Source of the DNA: Gammaproteobacteria bacterium
GTDB taxonomy: Bacteria > Pseudomonadota > Gammaproteobacteria > Enterobacterales > Psychrobiaceae
NCBI GenBank assembly: GCA_013214885.1
Contig: JABSRS010000123.1
Span: 1-8,712 of the forward strand
Reading direction: 5' to 3'
Length of the DNA: 8,712 bases
Position 1 is the first letter of the stretch. Every line of letters starts with the position of its first letter. The position numbers and the translations under genes were made by a program. The notes under the pieces are model-generated. The model was not told the origin of the DNA and searched no databases. It saw only the letters and a program-made list of their open reading frames with translations. This document shows, one piece after another, positions 1 through 6,140 of the stretch.

Positions 1-2
1 TG

Positions 3-899
3 GTACTGCAGACTATAGCTCTGAAAAGTGCCCCCCAGAAAAGCGCCCAAAATGAAAATCATAAAATACTATCTGATTCCCTTGGCGTTATTTTTCATCT
101 TGAAGGCAACGATAAGCAAGGCGCTAAAGGTAGTTTAGTGATGAACTCGAGTGACGCGCTGTTAACCGCAGGTGATAAACTCTCCGAACTTGAACAACAC
201 AACCAAGGTTTATTAGCGGAAGCTGGAGTTAGTCCAGCTGAAGGAAACAGTCAATTAGTTAATATTGATAAACAGTTACTTGGCACCCCCTTTTCGTCAA
301 TGAAAGAAAAATTACAAACGGATTTACTCGAAGTATTAGAGGAAGGGTATGCCAAAATTGAACAAGACGATAATTGGTTAACCATTGAGTTTAGCAGTGG
401 GCTGCTCTTTGATAGTGGTAGTGCAACTACCCGTAACTCGACTAAAATTTTACTAAAGAAGGTAATAAAAACGATAGCACCTGCTAATAACTACGTTCAC
501 GTGCGCGGTTATACCGACTCTCAACCGATTAATAATGAGCAATTTAAGTCAAACTGGCAATTGTCATCGGCTCGGGCCAGTGCGATTGTTGAATTGCTAC
601 AGCAATTAAATGTTGAACCTCAAAGATTAGCGATTGAGGCTTATGGCCAATATAGACCTAAAATCATCAATGAGACGGCTCAGTCACGAGCGACCAATCG
701 CCGAGTCGTTATAGCAATAAGTCGGTTCGGTTGGCAGCCTGCACCGGACCTAGAGCTGGTACAAAATGACAATCAACATGACAAAGTCAAGCAAGCTCAA
801 GGCGATATCGTTAACAATGCTAGTGAAAGTAATCAAGTGAAAACGATTAAATTACCACACGGTGGTATTCGGATCACCACCAGGGACGAGGATCAATAG
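3..899 (+). CDS. motD: MotB/MotD-type flagellar stator protein, OmpA family (5' partial)
   Basis: Stator subunits of this family sit in the inner membrane with a MotA-type partner, conduct ions, and clamp to peptidoglycan through a C-terminal OmpA domain. The reading frame is open to the left edge, so the true start and the N-terminal membrane helix lie upstream; the GTG/ATG codons at 138/141 are internal. The visible 298 residues hold a linker, then an OmpA domain at about nt 372-722. This domain shows GYTDSQPI (nt 507-530) and the peptidoglycan-binding signature NxxLSxxRAxxV, read as NWQLSSARASAIV (nt 552-590), followed by NRR. A hydrophilic tail of about 58 residues, ending near GGIRITTRDEDQ, follows the domain. 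It is directly followed by parC, which matches the Pseudomonas order cheB-motC-motD-parC-parP-cheW. I therefore prefer MotD over MotB, but the family call is firmer than the symbol, because motC would lie outside the window. Confidence 0.88.
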   Translation, partial: VLQTIALKSAPQKSAQNENHKILSDSLGVIFHLEGNDKQGAKGSLVMNSSDALLTAGDKLSELEQHNQGLLAEAGVSPAEGNSQLVNIDKQLLGTPFSSMKEKLQTDLLEVLEEGYAKIEQDDNWLTIEFSSGLLFDSGSATTRNSTKILLKKVIKTIAPANNYVHVRGYTDSQPINNEQFKSNWQLSSARASAIVELLQQLNVEPQRLAIEAYGQYRPKIINETAQSRATNRRVVIAISRFGWQPAPDLELVQNDNQHDKVKQAQGDIVNNASESNQVKTIKLPHGGIRITTRDEDQ

Positions 900-1715
900 G
901 TGAAGATATGGACTATTGCCAATCAAAAAGGTGGGGTTGGTAAAACCACCACGGCACTGACTCTCGCGGGTATACTGGCCAAAAAAGGTCAACGAGTATT
1001 ACTGGTTGATGTCGATCCGCACTCCTCAATGGGCTTCTCGCTTGGCTATGATTGTGACGAACTAAAATACAGCCTCTACGATTTGTTTACTTGCCCTGAA
1101 AAATTCATCTCAAGATTGCTCGAACGGGTTATTCTAAAAACTCACATTGAAAATATTGATTTAATTCCATCGTCAATGGCCCTAGCAACACTCGATCGGG
1201 AGATGGGCCATCAAGAAGGGATGGGATTGATTCTAAAACGGATCCTTGGGTGTGTTAAATCAGACTATGATTACGCCATTGTCGATTGTTCACCAGTACT
1301 TGGTGTTTTAATGGTCAATGCTCTTGCCGCAAGTAGTCGAATTTTGGTGCCTGTTCAAACCGAATATTTAGCTTTTAAAGGCTTGGAGCGGATGATAAAA
1401 ACCTTACTTATCATGCAGCGCTCTAAGAATAATCATTATAATTATCTTATAGTGCCAACGATGTACGATCGTCGAACGGGTGCCGCAACGGCATCTTTGA
1501 CTAAAATGCGTGACGAATTTAGCGATCGAGTGTGGGATTTGGTTATTCCCGTTGATACCAAATTTAGAGATGCCAGTGAAAAACATTTGCCGTTACCGCA
1601 GTTTAAGCCAAGAAGTCGCGGTGTGGTTGCTTATGGTTTGTTACTCAATTATTTAATTGATCTAGAAAAGGCCGAAACTAAAGAAATACTTGCAACTGAG
1701 CGAAGTGGGTCATGA
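900..1715 (+). CDS. parC: ParA/MinD-family ATPase ParC, polar positioning of chemotaxis arrays
   Basis: This is a 271-residue ParA-like ATPase of the type found inside gammaproteobacterial chemotaxis operons (often annotated Soj). In Vibrio the homologue ParC recruits chemotaxis proteins to the cell pole and directs their inheritance. The sequence shows a deviant Walker A motif KGGVGKTT (residues 10-17, signature K10 and K15), a Walker A' motif LLVDVDPH (34-41), and a Walker B-like IVDCSP with D129. It lacks an N-terminal DNA-binding extension, which sets it apart from plasmid or chromosome ParA proteins with such a domain. The start is GTG at 900, immediately after the motD stop codon (897-899). 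AGGA at 889-892 is a plausible ribosome binding site inside the end of motD. The stop overlaps the parP start by 4 bases (ATGA), implying coupled translation. The neighbours ParP and CheW make the chemotaxis role much likelier than chromosome segregation. Confidence 0.92.
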   Translation: MKIWTIANQKGGVGKTTTALTLAGILAKKGQRVLLVDVDPHSSMGFSLGYDCDELKYSLYDLFTCPEKFISRLLERVILKTHIENIDLIPSSMALATLDREMGHQEGMGLILKRILGCVKSDYDYAIVDCSPVLGVLMVNALAASSRILVPVQTEYLAFKGLERMIKTLLIMQRSKNNHYNYLIVPTMYDRRTGAATASLTKMRDEFSDRVWDLVIPVDTKFRDASEKHLPLPQFKPRSRGVVAYGLLLNYLIDLEKAETKEILATERSGS

Positions 1716-2398
1716 TAGATAGTCGTTCGCAGCAGGCCGTTGCTGATTTTTTCTCGACCTTACTCGATGAACCCGCCAGTCATCAAAATTTAACCAAAAC
1801 AGCACTCGAAAAAAAACCGCTAGCGCAATTGCTAGCCAAAGTAACTGAGGTTGCTCCAACGATTGAAATAGATCAATCACTGGTAGCGACGGTCTCAGAA
1901 CCTGAGGTTACGGTACAAACGGCGGTGAAAATAGCGCCGTTAAGTAATAACCCATTAAAAGATCAAATGGCCAGCCAATTCCCCGTACTTTATTTTCGCG
2001 TTGGTCCAATTACCATGGCGGTGCCGTTAGTCAAGCTACGTGGAATTTATCCGTTAAAAAAGGTCACTAAACTGATTGGCAAACCTGACTGGTTTTATGG
2101 GGTGCAGATTGAGCGAGGTCAAAATATCAGTGTTATTGATACTGCAAAATATATAATGAGAGAAAAAATTAATTCTGAACTAGAAAAATCGTTAAATTAT
2201 CAGTATATTATTATATTGGGTGACAGTAATTGGGGGCTTTTATGCGAAGAGCTCATCGATAGCTCAGCCTTAAATCATCAAGATATCAAATGGCGATCTG
2301 GTATTGCTAAAAGTCCATGGTTGGCCGGAACAGTAAAACAACGGATGTGTGGCCTTTTGGCCGTAGACGCACTCACTCAATTATTGGATAATAATTGA
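1712..2398 (+). CDS. parP: ParP, divergent CheW-domain protein linking ParC to chemoreceptor arrays
   Basis: This 228-residue protein has a low-complexity N-terminal part (about residues 1-85, with a short helix-like segment ADFFSTLLDEP at 11-21) and a C-terminal CheW-like domain (about 88-226). The domain aligns by eye with the neighbouring CheW: GVQIERGQNISVIDT (130-144) matches GIINLRGSVVTVIDT of CheW, so the NLRG signature has become IERG but keeps the arginine (R135) and glycine (G136). In Vibrio, ParP binds ParC through its N-terminal part and the CheA/receptor array through its C-terminal domain; the same split of tasks is inferred here. It starts within the last codons of parC (ATGA overlap) without a strong ribosome binding site, so it probably depends on translational coupling. 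Position between parC and cheW supports ParP over an ordinary second CheW. Confidence 0.88.
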   Translation: MIDSRSQQAVADFFSTLLDEPASHQNLTKTALEKKPLAQLLAKVTEVAPTIEIDQSLVATVSEPEVTVQTAVKIAPLSNNPLKDQMASQFPVLYFRVGPITMAVPLVKLRGIYPLKKVTKLIGKPDWFYGVQIERGQNISVIDTAKYIMREKINSELEKSLNYQYIIILGDSNWGLLCEELIDSSALNHQDIKWRSGIAKSPWLAGTVKQRMCGLLAVDALTQLLDNN

Positions 2399-2417
2399 AG
2401 TGCTTCGAATGAAACAT

Positions 2418-2424
2418 AGAGGAA
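2418..2424 (+). promoter_or_regulatory. Ribosome binding site of cheW
   Basis: AGAGGAA lies 7 bases before the cheW ATG. It is the strongest Shine-Dalgarno match within the chemotaxis genes here. It suggests that cheW is translated independently and well, whereas parC and parP begin at or inside the ends of their upstream genes. Confidence 0.7.
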
Positions 2425-2431
2425 CGTTCAA

Positions 2432-2923
2432 ATGAGTATAGAAAAAGATATCGTAGGAAACGTAGTCGACAGTGATGAAGTGCTACAGTGGGTTACTTTT
2501 AGGTTAGAAAATGAAACCTACGGTGTAAACGTAATGCAAGTTCAAGAAGTCTTACGTTATTCGGAAATTGCACCAGTCCCTGGTGCACCATCATACGTGT
2601 TAGGTATTATTAATCTGCGTGGTAGCGTCGTTACCGTTATTGATACTCGCTCTCGTTTCGGATTATTGCCTGATGAAATTACCGATAATACCCGAGTGGT
2701 AATTATTGAATCGGACAAGCAAGTTATTGGTATATTAGTTGATAGCGTGGCTGAAGTTGTTTACATGAAAGCATCTGAAATCGAACCTGCGCCAAATGTC
2801 GGCACGGATGAAAGTGCTAAGTTTATTCGCGGTGTCTGTAATCGTGAAAATGAATTGCTAATCTTAGTCGATCTTGACAAGTTGTTAGGTGATGACGAAT
2901 GGGATGAGCTAAGCTCGTTCTAA
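2432..2923 (+). CDS. cheW: Chemotaxis coupling protein CheW
   Basis: CheW is the cytoplasmic adaptor that joins methyl-accepting chemoreceptors to the histidine kinase CheA in the array. The 163-residue protein is a single CheW domain (about residues 18-155) of normal length. It has the expected landmarks: FRLENETYGVNVMQVQEVLR (23-42), PGAPSYVLGIINLRG (50-64, with R63 at the position of the conserved receptor/CheA-interface arginine), VIDTRSRFG (69-77) and the C-terminal LILVDLDKLL. A strong ribosome binding site, AGAGGAA at 2418-2424, lies 7 bases before the ATG, which fixes the start. It follows parP by 33 bases and precedes the DUF2802 gene by 29 bases, with no terminator seen between them, so it should be part of the same transcript. 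Confidence 0.97.
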   Translation: MSIEKDIVGNVVDSDEVLQWVTFRLENETYGVNVMQVQEVLRYSEIAPVPGAPSYVLGIINLRGSVVTVIDTRSRFGLLPDEITDNTRVVIIESDKQVIGILVDSVAEVVYMKASEIEPAPNVGTDESAKFIRGVCNRENELLILVDLDKLLGDDEWDELSSF

Positions 2924-2952
2924 AACTTTACGGATAAGGATCAATAAAAAAG

Positions 2953-3363
2953 ATGACTGACATCGTTGTAACAGCTAGTGTTAGTGGCATTGTTGTCATC
3001 TTATTGATCTTTATTATAGTATTTACGACTGTGTCGCAACGACGATTTAAACGGCAGGTTGAAGCACTTAAATTACTGTTTAAAGAGCAGCAACGCCAAA
3101 TTGGTAACTTAAAAACTGAACTTCACGAAATTCGCTGTGGTGCCTTAGGTGTCGGCACTCGAGTAGAGGAACTTGAGGGTAAATTGGCGCAAACCATCGA
3201 ACGTCAGCAAGAAATCCAATCTCAACATCATGATCCCCAATCAAAACTCTACTCACATGCGATGAAACTCGTCGAACGCGGTGCTGGAGTCGACGAAATT
3301 GTCCAAGAATGCGAACTGCCAAGAGCCGAAGCCGAACTACTGGTATCACTCCACAGCCGCTAA
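2953..3363 (+). CDS. DUF2802 family protein, membrane-anchored, end of chemotaxis operon
   Basis: This small protein of 136 residues belongs, by its C-terminal pattern and position, to the DUF2802 family, which regularly follows cheW in gammaproteobacterial flagellar/chemotaxis clusters; its function is not established. Three parts are visible. There is an N-terminal membrane helix (about residues 5-27, starting outside the cytoplasm after a very short head). A charged coiled-coil-like stretch follows (about 30-92, rich in K, E, Q and R). The conserved C-terminal block is at about 99-134 (LYSHAMKLVERGAGVDEIVQ, then CELPRAEAELLVSLH), which looks like a small helix-turn-helix fold. The positive residues after the helix (RRFKR) predict that the bulk of the protein is cytoplasmic. 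AGGA at 2937-2940 is a likely ribosome binding site, 12 bases from the ATG, a rather long spacing. A role near the polar array or motor is inference from neighbours only. Confidence 0.85.
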   Translation: MTDIVVTASVSGIVVILLIFIIVFTTVSQRRFKRQVEALKLLFKEQQRQIGNLKTELHEIRCGALGVGTRVEELEGKLAQTIERQQEIQSQHHDPQSKLYSHAMKLVERGAGVDEIVQECELPRAEAELLVSLHSR

Positions 3364-3370
3364 CCCATAA

Positions 3371-3415
3371 AGTGGGGTCAGGTACAACGTTAATTATACC
3401 AATTCCGTTAATTAT
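3371..3415. repeat. Intergenic repeat-like segment with a 10-bp direct repeat
   Basis: CGTTAATTAT occurs twice, at 3388-3397 and 3406-3415, with a spacing of 18 bases. It is preceded by AGTGGGGTCAGGTACAA (3371-3387). From memory, GGGGTCAG(A/G)GTAC-type sequences are dispersed in gammaproteobacterial genomes, often next to REP-associated (RAYT) transposase genes. The following TATACCAATT stretch is also frequent between genes of marine Alteromonadales. No transposase gene is present. The direct repeat is seen directly; assigning it to a dispersed family is inference. Confidence 0.45.
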
Positions 3416-3429
3416 GTGGCCTTGAATGC

Positions 3430-3458
3430 TTGCTATCTCACTGTGTCGATAATAGACT
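3430..3458 (+). promoter_or_regulatory. Candidate sigma-70 promoter upstream of queA
   Basis: TTGCTA (3430-3435) and TAGACT (3453-3458) are 17 bases apart and each matches four of six consensus positions. This would give a short 5' leader of about 25-30 bases before queA. A promoter is expected here because the preceding gene belongs to another functional unit, but the match is weak in AT-rich DNA and the exact location is uncertain. Confidence 0.25.
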
Positions 3459-3491
3459 AGCCACGCTAATTTTTTGTGACTAATTATATCG

Positions 3492-4538
3492 ATGAAAGTA
3501 TCAAATTTTTCTTTTCAATTACCTAATGAGTTAATCGCTCGTTATCCTCAACCAGAGCGCACTGCTAGCCGTTTATTAGGTTTAAATGGCAATACGGGCG
3601 AATTGAGCGATGATCAATTTCCTGACCTGCTTGAAAGTCTTAATCCTGGTGATTTAATGATTTTTAATGACACTCGGGTTATACCTGCGCGCATTTTTGG
3701 CCAAAAGGCCAGTGGCGGCAAGCTTGAAGTGCTAGTAGAGCGGATGACCGATGAACATAGTGTGCTAGCGCATGTTCGAGCGAGTAAATCGCCGAAACCT
3801 GGTTCGCAGATCATCCTCGATGGCGGCGTTAATGTCACAATGGTGGCGCGTCATGATGCCTTATTTGAATTAAGGTTTGATGATCCGCGTAACGTGATTG
3901 AAATTTTAGAAGCGGTGGGGCACATGCCATTACCTCCGTATATTGACCGACCCGATGAGGATAGCGATAAAGAACGCTATCAAACGGTTTATAACAAAAA
4001 TCCTGGTGCTGTAGCTGCACCAACGGCTGGCTTACATTTTGATGATGTGATGATGGCCGCATTGGCCGCAAAGGGTATTGAAATAGCCTTTGTGACGCTC
4101 CATGTCGGTGCTGGCACTTTTCAACCAGTTAAGGTCGACAATATCTTAGATCATAAGATGCACAAAGAATACATTGAAGTGTCGCAAGCCGTGGTTGATA
4201 AAATAAATATCACCAAAGCTAATGGCAAGCGGGTGATCGCTGTCGGTACCACCTCAGTGCGTTCAATTGAAAGTGCGGCTAAACAAGCTAAAGAGAATGG
4301 CCAAGACATGGTGCCGTTTTATGGTGATAGCGATATCTTTATTTATCCAGGTTACCAGTTTAATGTGATCGATGCGATGGTGACTAATTTCCACTTACCC
4401 GAGTCAACCTTAATCATGCTTATCAGTGCCTTTGCTGGCTATGAGCATGTGATGGCAGCCTATCAACATGCGATTAAAGAGCAATATCGGTTCTTTAGTT
4501 ATGGTGATGCAATGTTTATTACCAAGCAAACAAATTAA
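3492..4538 (+). CDS. queA: S-adenosylmethionine:tRNA ribosyltransferase-isomerase QueA
   Basis: QueA transfers and isomerises the ribosyl group of S-adenosylmethionine onto preQ1 at position 34 of tRNAs with GUN anticodons, giving epoxyqueuosine, the next-to-last step of queuosine synthesis. The 348-residue cytoplasmic enzyme has the normal family length and hallmark blocks: [20 protein letters not shown] (10-29), [12 protein letters not shown] (59-70), [11 protein letters not shown] (75-85), [10 protein letters not shown] (145-154), [20 protein letters not shown] (159-178), [12 protein letters not shown] (202-213), TTSVRSIES (253-261) and [19 protein letters not shown] (298-316). The ATG at 3492 gives the usual family N-terminus ([11 protein letters not shown]), but no clear ribosome binding site precedes it. 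It is followed 92 bases later by tgt, which acts one step earlier in the pathway. Confidence 0.98.
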   Translation: MKVSNFSFQLPNELIARYPQPERTASRLLGLNGNTGELSDDQFPDLLESLNPGDLMIFNDTRVIPARIFGQKASGGKLEVLVERMTDEHSVLAHVRASKSPKPGSQIILDGGVNVTMVARHDALFELRFDDPRNVIEILEAVGHMPLPPYIDRPDEDSDKERYQTVYNKNPGAVAAPTAGLHFDDVMMAALAAKGIEIAFVTLHVGAGTFQPVKVDNILDHKMHKEYIEVSQAVVDKINITKANGKRVIAVGTTSVRSIESAAKQAKENGQDMVPFYGDSDIFIYPGYQFNVIDAMVTNFHLPESTLIMLISAFAGYEHVMAAYQHAIKEQYRFFSYGDAMFITKQTN

Positions 4539-4544
4539 TATTTC

Positions 4545-4577
4545 GGTTGCTAGCCCTTGAAAATACGGCTATTAACC
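4545..4577. repeat. Imperfect inverted repeat (stem-loop) between queA and tgt
   Basis: GGTTGCTAGCC (4545-4555) pairs with GGCTATTAACC (4567-4577) across an 11-base loop. Ten of eleven positions pair if one G-U wobble is counted. No T-run follows, so it is not a standard intrinsic terminator. It could be a processing signal at the 3' end of the queA message, a protein-binding site or a degenerate terminator. Confidence 0.5.
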
Positions 4578-4585
4578 CTTATCTC
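4557..4585 (+). promoter_or_regulatory. Candidate sigma-70 promoter for tgt-yajC-secDF
   Basis: TTGAAA (4557-4562, five of six matches to the -35 box) is followed after 17 bases by TATCTC (4580-4585, only three of six matches to the -10 box). The -35 element sits in the loop of the inverted repeat at 4545-4577. A secondary promoter ahead of tgt is plausible given the 92-base gap, but the -10 match is poor. Confidence 0.22.
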
Positions 4586-4601
4586 AATATAAGTAGAACA
4601 A

Positions 4602-4620
4602 GTCAGACTGTTTTTCTGAC
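4602..4620 (+). promoter_or_regulatory. Small hairpin directly before the tgt ribosome binding site
   Basis: GTCAGA (4602-4607) and TCTGAC (4615-4620) form a perfect 6-bp stem with a 7-base loop (CTGTTTT). The next base begins AAGGTGA (4621-4627), the ribosome binding site of tgt. The structure could affect ribosome access or message stability. The stem is short, so chance occurrence is not excluded. Confidence 0.4.
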
Positions 4621-4627
4621 AAGGTGA

Positions 4628-5755
<1,128 letters not shown>

Positions 5756-5779
5756 TTTTTAAAGTTAGTTAATAATAAT

Positions 5780-5787
5780 AGGAAGGG
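5780..5787 (+). promoter_or_regulatory. Ribosome binding site of yajC
   Basis: AGGAAGGG lies 6 bases before the yajC ATG and confirms this start. It is a strong match to the anti-Shine-Dalgarno sequence, fitting an abundant small membrane protein. Confidence 0.7.
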
Positions 5788-5793
5788 TAAGTT

Positions 5794-6126
5794 ATGTTTA
5801 TTTCAAGTGCAATGGCCGCAGAAGGCGCAACATCAGCACCAGGTGGTGAATACGCCAGCTTAATTATGATTGCGGTATTTGGTCTTATTTTTTACTTTAT
5901 GATTTTTCGTCCACAATCAAAGCGCGCTAAAGATCACAAAGATTTAATGTCTTCAATGGCCAAGGGCGATGAAGTGCTTACTAACGGTGGGATCATCGGT
6001 AAGATTGCTAAAATTTCTGAAGACAATGATTACTTACTTATCGCGATTAGCGATCAATTAACAATCACTATTAAGAAAGATTACATTACAGCGGTATTGC
6101 CAAAGGGCACAATGAAGTCGCTATAA
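5794..6126 (+). CDS. yajC: Sec translocon accessory protein YajC
   Basis: YajC is a small inner-membrane protein that associates with SecD and SecF and, through them, with the SecYEG channel. The 110-residue product has the family length and plan. A short small-residue-rich N-terminus leads into one membrane helix (about residues 20-38). The family motif FRPQSKR (38-44) comes next, and then a cytoplasmic domain with MAKGDEVLTNGGIIGKI (55-71), ending in AVLPKGTMKSL. The positive residues after the helix place the C-terminal domain in the cytoplasm. The gene sits 14 bases before secD, consistent with one transcript. The C-terminal sequence closely resembles what I recall of Shewanella YajC, one of the reasons for the taxonomic guess. 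Confidence 0.97.
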   Translation: MFISSAMAAEGATSAPGGEYASLIMIAVFGLIFYFMIFRPQSKRAKDHKDLMSSMAKGDEVLTNGGIIGKIAKISEDNDYLLIAISDQLTITIKKDYITAVLPKGTMKSL

Positions 6127-6140
6127 CTCAGGGAATAGAG

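Noticed and set aside
138..143. GTG/ATG codons as the start of the stator gene
   Set aside because: The frame is open without a stop from position 3, and the family requires an N-terminal membrane helix that would lie upstream. These codons are internal.
900..1715. Chromosome-partition ParA/Soj role for the ATPase
   Set aside because: There is no parB neighbour, no DNA-binding extension was seen, and flanking genes are stator, ParP and CheW, which points to array positioning.
3080..3349. Minus-strand open frame opposite the DUF2802 gene
   Set aside because: The + strand product has a clear membrane helix and family block and good operon spacing; the reverse product is arginine-rich with no recognisable domain.
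3364..3440. Intrinsic terminator after the DUF2802 gene
   Set aside because: No GC-rich stem followed by a T-run is visible. The only inverted pair, GTGGC (3416-3420) with GCCAC (3460-3464), has a 39-base loop and no T-run directly behind it.
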